Below are positions 39,276 through 47,239 of a stretch of 64,000 nucleotides of DNA, one piece after another. Where the stretch lies: contig CANLUH010000002.1 in the NCBI GenBank assembly GCA_947494205.1, positions 1-64,000 on the forward strand. The letters are read 5' to 3'. The notes below the pieces were generated by a model. It saw only the letters and a program-made list of their open reading frames with translations. It searched no databases and was not told where the DNA came from. Every line of letters starts with the position of its first letter. Position 1 is the stretch's first letter. Position numbers and translations under genes: made by a program. This DNA comes from an uncultured Flavobacteriaceae bacterium. GTDB lineage: Bacteria > Bacteroidota > Bacteroidia > Flavobacteriales > Flavobacteriaceae.

Positions 39276-40376
39276 ATGTATTTTTACGCTTTAAATCTTT
39301 TAAAATTGAAGCGATTACCAAACCTTAATGTATTACGATTTTTATTAGCAAGTTTAGTAATGCTATTTCATATCCCACAGTTGTCTAGAAATCAAGGGCT
39401 TCCTTATTTTTTAGATACATCTGTTTTAAATCGTGGCGTAGAAGCTGTGTATATGTTTTTTGTTCTCAGTGGTTTTTTAATTATAAGGATAATTTATAAA
39501 GAGAAACAAAAGCGCTCCTTTTCTATTAAAAAGTTCTACATAAGACGAATGCTTAGAATATTTCCTCTATACTATTTAATTGCTGCTTTTGGTTTTTTAT
39601 TCTATTGGTACATTGTCCCAAAACTAGGTATTCCTTTCGAAAATAATTACAAGTTGTTTGATGGTGTTGCATTGACAACGTTTTTTTTACCTAATGTGTT
39701 TTGTAAATTATACAGACCTGGAGGAATTTTAGAAGTATTATGGTCTATAGGCATAGAAGAACAATTTTATATTATTATAGCACCACTTATCTTTTGGATT
39801 AATAGAGGGCGAGTTTTACTGGCCTTAATTGTATTAACGATTATATATTTTACTGCGTTTCATTTAGAGGTTTTTACTGTTTTAAAACAGTACGACATGG
39901 TATTTTTCTTTTTGTTTTTTGGAGGTATTATTGCTATTCTAGAAGAAAAGAAACAATTAGAGTTTTTAAAACGAACAAAACTAACACCTCTGGTTATAGT
40001 TATTACTACGATACTATATTTTACAACACCTATACTTGATTTTAATAACAAACTATTATTTAATGGACTAACAATGGTTTTATTTGGGCTTTTTATACAC
40101 ACAATTGCCTATAATAACTTTGGTGTAACCATACAAAACAGACTGTTAAATTACTTAGGTGAAATCTCTTATGGGATTTATATGTTTCATGTTATAGCAT
40201 TAAATTGTGTCGTTTTTGTTTTTCTTAAAATAGATAAATTAGATATTTTTAATAACTGGTTAACTATTATATTAATTAATATTTTAACCTTTGCAATAAC
40301 AATTGTAATGGCATACTTGTCTTACAACTATTTTGAAACATACTTTTTAAAACTTAAAAATAAATTTAGAGCATGA
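39276..40376 (+). CDS. Acyltransferase 3 family membrane protein
   Basis: A 366-residue integral membrane O-acyltransferase. The family signatures are NVLRFLLASLVMLFHI with the conserved His, GVEAVYMFFVLSGFLI and RRMLRIFPLYYL, followed by about ten hydrophobic segments. Such enzymes acetylate or succinylate surface polysaccharides or glycolipids. I choose ATG 39276. An in-frame TTG at 39213 would overlap the divergent gene, and TTG 39306 (giving KRLPNLNVL) is a possible shorter start. The stop overlaps the glmM start (ATGA), so the two are coupled, which agrees with an envelope-carbohydrate role. Confidence 0.85.
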   Translation: MYFYALNLLKLKRLPNLNVLRFLLASLVMLFHIPQLSRNQGLPYFLDTSVLNRGVEAVYMFFVLSGFLIIRIIYKEKQKRSFSIKKFYIRRMLRIFPLYYLIAAFGFLFYWYIVPKLGIPFENNYKLFDGVALTTFFLPNVFCKLYRPGGILEVLWSIGIEEQFYIIIAPLIFWINRGRVLLALIVLTIIYFTAFHLEVFTVLKQYDMVFFFLFFGGIIAILEEKKQLEFLKRTKLTPLVIVITTILYFTTPILDFNNKLLFNGLTMVLFGLFIHTIAYNNFGVTIQNRLLNYLGEISYGIYMFHVIALNCVVFVFLKIDKLDIFNNWLTIILINILTFAITIVMAYLSYNYFETYFLKLKNKFRA

Positions 40377-41761
40377 CACTTATAAAATCAATTTCAGGAA
40401 TTCGAGGCACCATTGGTGGGGCAGTAGGCGATAACTTAACTCCTATAGATGCAGTTAAGTTTGCATCGGCTTATGGCACATGGTTAAAATCGCAACGTGA
40501 AAAAGATAATTATAGAGTGGTGGTTGGAAGAGATGCTAGAATTTCTGGAGAAATGATTCAGAATTTAGTAATGAATACATTGGTTGGTTTGGGAATTCAT
40601 GTTATAGATTTAGGATTGTCTACAACGCCTACAGTTGAAATTGCTGTACCTATGGAACATGCAGATGGAGGTATTATTTTAACAGCAAGTCATAACCCAA
40701 AACAATGGAATGCTTTAAAATTACTGAATGCTAAAGGAGAGTTTTTAGATGCAGCTGAAGGTGCAAAAATTCTTGAAATTGCTGAATCGGACAATATGGA
40801 ATTCGCAGCGGTAGACGATTTAGGGAAAATCACTAAAAATGAGGCCTATATAGATTTGCATATAGATGAAGTGTTGGCTTTAGAATATGTAGATAAAGAT
40901 GCTATTGAAGCTGCTAATTTTAAAGTAGTTGTAGATGGTGTTAATTCTACAGGTGGAATTGCTATTCCTTTATTATTAGAACGATTAGGTGTAGAAGCAG
41001 TAAAACTATATTGTGAACCTAACGGACATTTTCCGCATAACCCAGAGCCTTTAAAAGAACATTTAACAGATTTATCTAAAGAGGTACAAAAAGCACATGC
41101 CGATTTTGGTATTGTTGTAGATCCAGATGTAGATAGATTAGCATTTATGGATGAGAACGGAGAGATGTTTGGAGAAGAGTATACATTAGTGGCCTGTGCA
41201 GATCATGTATTAAGCAGAAATCCAGGGAATACGGTAAGTAATATGAGTTCTACTAGAGCTTTAAGAGATATTACTGAAAAACATGGTGGTACTTACGAGG
41301 CTAGCGCTGTTGGAGAAGTAAATGTAGTTACTTTAATGAAAAAAAATAATGCTGTAATTGGTGGAGAAGGTAACGGCGGCATTATTTATCCAGCGTCTCA
41401 TTATGGACGTGATGCCTTAGTTGGAGTGGCTTTATTTTTAACGTTATTGGCCGAAAAGAAAATGAGTGTTAGCGAGTTACGTAAAACGTATACAAGCTAC
41501 TTTATGAGTAAAAAGAAAATTGCTTTAACGCCAGAAATAGATGTTGATGGTATTTTAAAAGCAATGGAAGCAAAATATGCAAAAGAGAACCTAACAACTA
41601 TAGATGGTGTAAAGATTGATTTTGCAGAAAACTGGGTGCATTTACGCAAGAGTAATACAGAACCAATTATTAGAATTTATACAGAAGCGAAGTCTCAAGA
41701 TATTGCAGATACTTTAGCAGATAAAATTATAGGAGAGATTAAAGAAATCGCTAATATTTAG
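40373..41761 (+). CDS. glmM: Phosphoglucosamine mutase
   Basis: A 462-residue alpha-D-phosphohexomutase. It converts glucosamine-6-phosphate to glucosamine-1-phosphate on the way to UDP-GlcNAc, needed for peptidoglycan and lipid A. The phosphoserine loop is TASHNPKQWN (Ser106), the magnesium loop is DPDVDRLAF, the sugar loop is GEGNGGII and the C-terminal phosphate site is RKSNTEPIIRIY. The start SGIRGTIGG is typical. Related phosphoglucomutase/phosphomannomutase activity cannot be excluded from sequence. It overlaps the upstream acyltransferase gene by 4 nt. Confidence 0.9.
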   Translation: MTLIKSISGIRGTIGGAVGDNLTPIDAVKFASAYGTWLKSQREKDNYRVVVGRDARISGEMIQNLVMNTLVGLGIHVIDLGLSTTPTVEIAVPMEHADGGIILTASHNPKQWNALKLLNAKGEFLDAAEGAKILEIAESDNMEFAAVDDLGKITKNEAYIDLHIDEVLALEYVDKDAIEAANFKVVVDGVNSTGGIAIPLLLERLGVEAVKLYCEPNGHFPHNPEPLKEHLTDLSKEVQKAHADFGIVVDPDVDRLAFMDENGEMFGEEYTLVACADHVLSRNPGNTVSNMSSTRALRDITEKHGGTYEASAVGEVNVVTLMKKNNAVIGGEGNGGIIYPASHYGRDALVGVALFLTLLAEKKMSVSELRKTYTSYFMSKKKIALTPEIDVDGILKAMEAKYAKENLTTIDGVKIDFAENWVHLRKSNTEPIIRIYTEAKSQDIADTLADKIIGEIKEIANI

Positions 41762-41789
41762 TATTTTAGCAACACAAAAAAAGCTATAC

Positions 41790-43289
41790 ATGTTAACAAC
41801 ACAAGAACAAAGTACACGTCGCTCTGAATTGGAACAGTATTTCTCTCAGTTTAGAAAGCATATTGTAGGAATAGATCAAGAATTTGAATCACCTTACGGG
41901 AAGCAAAAAATAATCTATACAGATTGGACTGCTTCTGGACGATTGTATAGACCAATTGAGGATAAAATATTGAATCAATTTGGCCCTTTTGTTGCCAACA
42001 CACATACAGAAACTACTGTGTCTGGTACAGCTATGACAAATGCGTATCACAAAGCTAGAAACATTATAAAAGGTCATGTTAATAGTAATGCAGACGATGT
42101 GCTAATTGTTGCAGGAAATGGTATGACGAGTGTCGTTAACAAGTTTCAACGTATTCTTGGGTTAAAAGTGCCAGAGAATATTATTAAATATGCTAAAATA
42201 CCAGATGAGATTCGTCCAGTAGTTTTTGTAACACACATGGAACATCACTCTAACCATACTTCTTGGTTAGAAACCATAGCTAAAGTTGAGGTTATACCTG
42301 CGGGAGATGATGGTTTATTTAGCTTAGAAAACTTAGAAATACTTTTAAATAAGCATAAAGAATGCACCTTAAAAATAGCTTCTGTTATAGGAGGCTCTAA
42401 TGTTACAGGTATACAAACACCATATCATGATATTGCAAAGCTAATGCATAAGCATAATGGCGTTTGTTTTGTGGATTTTGCTTGTTCTGCCCCTTATGTA
42501 GACATTAACATGCACCCTGAGAATGAAGATGAAGCTTTAGATGCTATTTTCTTTTCACCTCACAAATTTCTTGGAGGTCCAGGAACTTCTGGAGTATTAG
42601 TTTTTAATAAAAAGCTATATAAAAACATGATTCCAGATTGCCCAGGAGGTGGAACTGTGAGTTGGACAAACCCTTGGGGAGAACATAAATATATAGATAA
42701 TATTGAGGATAGAGAAGATGGCGGTACACCAGGTTTTTTACAAACTATAAAAACGGCTTTAGCTATTAAATTAAAAGACCAAATGGGTGTGAAAAACATG
42801 TTAGACAGAGAGCATGAGCTATTACACCAAGTCTTTAAAAACTTTAATGGCGTAGATAATATAAAAATATTGGCACCAAACCAGACAGATCGTTTAGGTG
42901 TTATCTCATTTTATATAGAAGATTTACACTTTAACCTAGGTGTAAAATTATTAAACGACCGTTTTGGAATACAAACACGTGGAGGTTGCAGTTGTGCAGG
43001 TACTTACGGACATTATTTACTACACGTAGATCAAGAACAATCTAGTAAATTGGTAAACGAAATAACTTTGGGAGATTTAATACGTAAACCAGGTTGGATT
43101 CGTATGTCTATTCATCCTACAACTACTTGCGAGGAGATTGATTATGTATGCGAAGGGATTGTAGCTTTAGCTAAAAATCATAAAGCATGGGCTGAGGACT
43201 ATGAATATAACAAAGCAAATAACGAATTTATACACAAAACATTTGTACCTAAACAAGATACGCGTGTTAGCGATTGGTTTGAGTTGTAA
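41790..43289 (+). CDS. Class V aminotransferase (cysteine desulfurase-like)
   Basis: A 499-residue PLP enzyme of fold type I. The cofactor lysine is K259 in FFSPHKFLGGPGTSG. Upstream are NGMTSVVNKFQ, the aromatic-stacking segment THMEHHSNHTSW and the PLP aspartate in VDFACSAPYVDIN. It is longer than SufS/IscS (about 400 residues) and has a long C-terminal region containing GGCSCAGTYGHYLL. Family members of this length in flavobacteria are annotated generally as aminotransferase class V; the substrate is unknown. It follows glmM by 28 bp and may be co-transcribed. It is followed by a perfect two-way terminator. Confidence 0.85.
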   Translation: MLTTQEQSTRRSELEQYFSQFRKHIVGIDQEFESPYGKQKIIYTDWTASGRLYRPIEDKILNQFGPFVANTHTETTVSGTAMTNAYHKARNIIKGHVNSNADDVLIVAGNGMTSVVNKFQRILGLKVPENIIKYAKIPDEIRPVVFVTHMEHHSNHTSWLETIAKVEVIPAGDDGLFSLENLEILLNKHKECTLKIASVIGGSNVTGIQTPYHDIAKLMHKHNGVCFVDFACSAPYVDINMHPENEDEALDAIFFSPHKFLGGPGTSGVLVFNKKLYKNMIPDCPGGGTVSWTNPWGEHKYIDNIEDREDGGTPGFLQTIKTALAIKLKDQMGVKNMLDREHELLHQVFKNFNGVDNIKILAPNQTDRLGVISFYIEDLHFNLGVKLLNDRFGIQTRGGCSCAGTYGHYLLHVDQEQSSKLVNEITLGDLIRKPGWIRMSIHPTTTCEEIDYVCEGIVALAKNHKAWAEDYEYNKANNEFIHKTFVPKQDTRVSDWFEL

Positions 43290-43306
43290 ACCATTATAAT
43301 TATAGA

Positions 43307-43352
43307 AACTAAAAAAAGCTGAGATTTAATTAAATCTCAGCTTTTTTTAGTT
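43307..43352. terminator. 46-bp perfect palindrome, bidirectional terminator
   Basis: Both arms (23 bp each, centre TTAATTAA, with AGCTGAG / CTCAGCT stem) match exactly, including seven A before and seven T after. It sits between the convergent aminotransferase and acyltransferase genes and serves both. Confidence 0.9.
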
Positions 43353-43356
43353 ATTC

Positions 43357-44247
43357 TTATTTGAATTCTGTAGGAACTTTATCGCGATGTTTCCAACGTT
43401 TGTGCGTCCATAAGTAATACTCTGGTGCTTCATGTATTTGCTTTTCTACCAATTTTATAAAGGCATCAGTAATACTGTAATCATCAAACTCAAGTGGGTA
43501 TTCTGCTAGTGTTTTAAAGGTAGTTTGGTAGTAGCCACGTTTTACCTTATCAACGTTAAAAAATACAACTGTCATATCTAATTTCTTAGCAATCATTTCA
43601 GCACCAGTATGTACTGGGACTTTAATACCCATAAAATCTTGCCAATGGTGTGCTTTTTCTACTTTTGGTGATTGATCAGACGCAAAACCACTCATAGATA
43701 ATTCTCCTTTTTGTTTCGATGCTGTTAATACTGGGATAGTCTCTTTAGTTGTTATTAAGTAAGAGTTATAGCGTGCACGTATACGTTTCACCATAGCATC
43801 AAAATACTTATTATGTAAACGTTTGTAGATCCCGAAACCTTTAAACTCTACATATTTTTGAAGTATAAAAATCCATTCCCAACTAGCATAATGTGCACAC
43901 ATTAAAACAACGCTTCTATTATTTTTTTCATGCTGACGTAGTTCTTCGATATTAGTAAATATGTATCGTTTTCTCATTTCTTTTTCAGAAATAGTCATAG
44001 ATTTTATGGCTTCTACAACCATATCACATAAATGATGATAGAATTTTCTTGTAATGGTATTAATTTCTTCGGAAGACTTTTCTGGAAAAACTAATTTTAA
44101 ATTGGCTACAACTACCTTTTTTCTATACCCAATAATGTTATAAACAAGGATATATAACCCGTCTGAAAATGCATAGAGTAAACGGAAAGGAAGTATGGAG
44201 ATTAACCATAAAAAAGGGTAGATAATTATGTAAGCTAAAAGTTGCAT
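43357..44247 (-). CDS. Lipid A biosynthesis acyltransferase (LpxL/HtrB-like)
   Basis: A 296-residue inner-membrane enzyme with an N-terminal hydrophobic segment (about residues 5-25). The catalytic HxxxxE motif is HYASWEW near residue 118. Further family motifs are SDQSPK and the C-terminal APEYYLWTHKRWKHRD. It transfers a secondary acyl chain to the lipid A precursor, or to a related lipid such as the flavobacterial aminolipids; this is undecided from sequence. It is convergent with the aminotransferase gene and monocistronic. A TATATTTG -7 element lies 25 bp upstream of the ATG. Confidence 0.85.
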   Translation of the reverse strand: MQLLAYIIIYPFLWLISILPFRLLYAFSDGLYILVYNIIGYRKKVVVANLKLVFPEKSSEEINTITRKFYHHLCDMVVEAIKSMTISEKEMRKRYIFTNIEELRQHEKNNRSVVLMCAHYASWEWIFILQKYVEFKGFGIYKRLHNKYFDAMVKRIRARYNSYLITTKETIPVLTASKQKGELSMSGFASDQSPKVEKAHHWQDFMGIKVPVHTGAEMIAKKLDMTVVFFNVDKVKRGYYQTTFKTLAEYPLEFDDYSITDAFIKLVEKQIHEAPEYYLWTHKRWKHRDKVPTEFK

Positions 44248-44271
44248 TTATACGATTTAAATTTGCAATGA

Positions 44272-44279
44272 CAAATATA
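44272..44279 (-). promoter_or_regulatory. Predicted -7 element for the lipid A acyltransferase gene
   Basis: Minus strand TATATTTG matches TAnnTTTG, 25 nt before the ATG at 44247. A TTG at 44305-44303 lies 23 nt upstream, slightly farther than usual. Confidence 0.4.
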
Positions 44280-44385
44280 TGCTATATTTTGGCGGTATAA
44301 AACAATAATAAGTATAGTAGTACCTATGTTTTATAGTAGTATTTATTTTTAACTTAAAATATACTTAGAAAAAGAGTTACAATTT

Positions 44386-45057
44386 ATGGGAGACTTAAAT
44401 TTAATAACCATCATCGTTATAGCTGCAAATGTTTTTGTGTCTTTAAAAGGCTTTAATGATTTTTACTTTGTTGAGCAATATAAATTTAATGTAGGTGCTA
44501 TTAATAGAGGGGAGAAGTTTAGAATGTTCACTTCTGGTTTTTTACATGCTAATCCTAATCATTTAATAATGAATATGATTGGACTCTACTTTTTTGCAGA
44601 TCAAGTAGTAAACACTATTGGTTCTGCTGGATTTCTAGCGGTTTATTTTGGAAGTTTATTTGCGGGAAGTTTACTATCTCTATACTTTAATAAGGATAAT
44701 TATATGTATAGTGCTCTTGGCGCTAGTGGTGCTGTTACAGGAGTATTATACTCGGCCATATTATTAGGGCCAGAATTAAAACGTTATTTTATATTTTTAC
44801 CGCCTCGTATTGGAAGTTTAGATTTAGGTATTAAAGCCTATTTATTAGGCGTTGGTTATTTATTGTATACTATTTATGCTATGAAGCATAAAAATGATAA
44901 TATAGGACACGATGCTCACTTTGGAGGTGCTATTGGTGGTTATGTTATTACCTTTATTTTAGCGAGTGGTTTATTATTAGATCATTTATTAATGACTATT
45001 TTATTGACGATACCTATTATAATATTGTTTGTTATGAAACGAACTGGACGATTATAA
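44386..45057 (+). CDS. Rhomboid family intramembrane serine protease
   Basis: A 223-residue protein with about six membrane segments. Catalytic Ser114 lies in LGASGAVTGV and His178 in GHDAHFGGAIGG. The conserved HANPNHLIMNMIG segment after the first loop is present. It cleaves transmembrane substrates within the bilayer; substrates are unknown. The next gene, 124 bp downstream on the same strand, encodes a small double-glycine leader peptide. A functional link is possible but not shown, since such leaders are normally cut by C39 peptidases. Confidence 0.92.
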   Translation: MGDLNLITIIVIAANVFVSLKGFNDFYFVEQYKFNVGAINRGEKFRMFTSGFLHANPNHLIMNMIGLYFFADQVVNTIGSAGFLAVYFGSLFAGSLLSLYFNKDNYMYSALGASGAVTGVLYSAILLGPELKRYFIFLPPRIGSLDLGIKAYLLGVGYLLYTIYAMKHKNDNIGHDAHFGGAIGGYVITFILASGLLLDHLLMTILLTIPIIILFVMKRTGRL

Positions 45058-45181
45058 AATGATGCTACAAGCACTTTAATAATTAAAATAATATAAGATT
45101 CAATTATAAATAGTGTATTGGTTTTTTTTGATGTTTTTAGTTTTTGTTATATATTTAATAGTATTTTAAATAAAAAAAGTT

Positions 45182-45334
45182 ATGAAAACACAGAAAAAAA
45201 CAATGGAATTTAGTAAATATTCAATAATGGAGTTAAATGATTTACAATTATTGAATGTGAGTGGAGGGACTAGTAGTCTACATGATTATGGTGATTCAAC
45301 CCTTCTAGCGAATCCAAATGGTCCAGCGAATTAA
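45182..45334 (+). CDS. 50-residue double-glycine leader peptide (bacteriocin/pheromone-like)
   Basis: A small gene. The N-terminal part is Lys-rich and continues FSKYSIMELNDLQLLNVSGG, the classic leader pattern (L/M-x-x-L-x-x-[LI]-x-x-[VI]-x-GG) cut after Gly-Gly by C39-type peptidase/ABC exporters. The predicted released peptide is 21 residues, TSSLHDYGDSTLLANPNGPA plus Asn, acidic and without Cys. No exporter, modification enzyme or immunity gene is visible nearby, so transport would be encoded elsewhere. A hairpin (45360-45385) follows the stop and could end the transcript. Confidence 0.7.
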   Translation: MKTQKKTMEFSKYSIMELNDLQLLNVSGGTSSLHDYGDSTLLANPNGPAN

Positions 45335-45359
45335 CAATAGGAATAGATTTTAATTTTAT

Positions 45360-45385
45360 CACTATTTTATAACTATTAAATAGTG
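45360..45385 (+). terminator. Hairpin after the leader-peptide gene
   Basis: CACTATTT and AAATAGTG form an 8-bp perfect stem with a 10-nt loop, followed by CGGTTTTAT. It is a weak intrinsic terminator 25 bp past the stop codon. Confidence 0.45.
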
Positions 45386-45466
45386 CGGTTTTATAGTAGT
45401 AGTAATTAAATATAAAAATATTAGTTTTTACATTTTACCACAAATAAATGTTTAAAAAACAAATTT

Positions 45467-45905
45467 GGAGCCGTTTAAAAAGTAATAGATTCTTATTTAA
45501 AACCCTCTTTTGTTTATATCGGGGTAAGCTAAATTTGAATTTTTAACGTTGTTAAAAACAAAGCGTTTTGCTTAGCAAGGTGTTATCAATGAAAATACAT
45601 TTTCATTTTAACCAATGCTTAATGAGATATACAACTTAAAAATTACTTTTTAAATAGTTTCTTTTGTTACAGACGTAGTTTTGTTTTTTATTTCGATAGT
45701 GTAAAATTATGACAAGTTTGTACAATTATCAATCTGTTAAGTATTACTACTCAAGTTGTATGATTATTTGGTCTCTTTAAATTATGCTGTTCGTATTGAT
45801 AATTACGAATAGAGATTTCTTTAATACTTTTAATAAAAGAAGTTCTCAAAAAAAACAAAATTATAAAAAAGAAAATCGCCTAAAAATCACTTTTTAGACA
45901 ACCTC
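45467..45905. repeat. 439-bp element with inverted GAG..GT.TAAAAAGT ends
   Basis: The left end GGAGCCGTTTAAAAAGTAAT (45467-45486) and right end ACTTTTTAGACAACCTC (45889-45905) are inverted. An additional inner copy, ATTACTTTTTAAATAGTTTC (45642-45661), is an inverted match to the left end. The ends match those of the 131-bp element at 32906-33036. No transposase frame is present. It is probably a decayed or non-autonomous element. Confidence 0.5.
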
Positions 45906-45925
45906 TTATTTTGTTATAGTTAAGT

Positions 45926-47059
45926 TTATAAAGATAATAACTCTTCTACTTTAGCTTCTAATGCTTTTCCTCTTAAACGTGTAGCTACTATTTTTCCTGT
46001 TTCGTCAAGTATAAAAGTAGCAGGAATAGAGCGTACACCATATTGTACAGCTACAGGTTCTTGCCATCCTTTTAAATTAGAAATTTGAGGCCATGTTAAA
46101 CCATCTTTTTCAATAGCTTTTACCCAACGTGCTTTTTGCCCGTTGTTATCTAACGATACACCAATTATTTCTAAACCTTTATCATGGTATTTTTCATACA
46201 TTTTTACCACGTTTGGGTTTTCTACTCTACAAGGTTTACACCAAGAGGCCCAAAAATCGATAACTGTTACTTTAGCTTTTATATCACTTAACGCCAATGT
46301 TTTACCTTCTGGCGTTAAACCAGAAAAGTTTGGTGCTATATTACCAATACTAGCTGGCACTGTTTTCTTTTTTGTTTTGTTTTTAGTTACAAATTCTTCT
46401 ACTTTTTTTGCAGCTCTAGATTGTTTCACATTTTCAGAAAGCGCATTATACAATGTTTCAATCTCTTCTGCAGAAGTAGTAGATTGGTTTCGTGTTAAAC
46501 GCTCTAATGTAATTGCAGAGAATGTGTAATCGCCATGATCTTTAATAAACGTTTTATCAAAATTTGTAGCAACTTTAATAAAACTATCGTAAGAAGCTCT
46601 CATTGTAACCATTGCTTCTGGATCTCCGCCTTTTTGAGCGATTTTAGCACGTGCCATAAGTTCTTTATTCGCTGTGCTTAAAAACTGAGCTTCCTTAATA
46701 TACTTTTTTGTGATTTCGTTTTCTTTACTTCCAGTAATTAAAGATCTAGATAAACTATCTTTATACATAGTAATATCTATTCTTGCATTTTCCAAAATAA
46801 TAGGTAAAGAACCGTTAACACCATTTACTACAATAAAATATGTGTCTGGAGTATCTACATTACCTGTAAATATAATTTTTCCTTCTTTAACGGTTGTAGA
46901 GTCTTCAATTATTCTATTTTGCCCATCCATTCTAAATATTTGGGCTATTTTGTTGTTAGCAGAAGCATCAATACTAGCATTAATTTCGTATCCATCTAGT
47001 TTCTCTTCACAAGAAAACATAAATGCAATTAAACTGAGGAATATTACTTTTTTTATCAT
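45926..47059 (-). CDS. TlpA-like thiol-disulfide lipoprotein with DUF4369-like domain
   Basis: A 377-residue protein. The leader ends in the lipobox AFMFSC (Cys17). Residues about 20-110 form the beta-rich DUF4369-like domain usual in Bacteroidota TlpA proteins. Residues about 240-377 are a thioredoxin fold with active site WASWCKPCR (Cys274, Cys277) and the cis-Pro loop GVRSIPATFILD. It reduces or oxidises cysteines of envelope proteins, for example in cytochrome maturation. Its partner is unknown. A TATATTTG element lies about 25 nt upstream of the ATG. Confidence 0.9.
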   Translation of the reverse strand: MIKKVIFLSLIAFMFSCEEKLDGYEINASIDASANNKIAQIFRMDGQNRIIEDSTTVKEGKIIFTGNVDTPDTYFIVVNGVNGSLPIILENARIDITMYKDSLSRSLITGSKENEITKKYIKEAQFLSTANKELMARAKIAQKGGDPEAMVTMRASYDSFIKVATNFDKTFIKDHGDYTFSAITLERLTRNQSTTSAEEIETLYNALSENVKQSRAAKKVEEFVTKNKTKKKTVPASIGNIAPNFSGLTPEGKTLALSDIKAKVTVIDFWASWCKPCRVENPNVVKMYEKYHDKGLEIIGVSLDNNGQKARWVKAIEKDGLTWPQISNLKGWQEPVAVQYGVRSIPATFILDETGKIVATRLRGKALEAKVEELLSL

Positions 47060-47081
47060 AATGTTAAGGATATTTACATTG

Positions 47082-47089
47082 CAAATATA
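47082..47089 (-). promoter_or_regulatory. Predicted -7 element for the TlpA-like gene
   Basis: Minus strand TATATTTG, matching TAnnTTTG, 22 nt before the ATG at 47059. No clear -33 box. Confidence 0.4.
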
Positions 47090-47239
47090 TTAAGATATTA
47101 CATATACTACTTCATATGCTTTTTATTTATTTTCATAAAGAACTAATTTAAAATAATATGAGTATTTTTATATTATATTAATAATAACTGGATAAAGTAC
47201 GTGTACTTTATAATTATTATACCCCTTAAACCGAATATA

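Larger units (their letters stand above)
45335..45925. other. Gene-free repeat-bearing region
   Basis: About 590 bp with no credible gene. It begins with the hairpin after the leader-peptide gene and is mostly filled by a 439-bp segment with inverted ends (45467-45905). It ends just past the stop of the convergent TlpA-like gene. Confidence 0.6.

Noticed and set aside
44386..45334. Rhomboid protease as the processing enzyme of the leader peptide
   Set aside because: Double-glycine leaders are cut by C39 cysteine peptidases, and the peptide has no membrane segment for a rhomboid to cut. Only proximity supports the idea.
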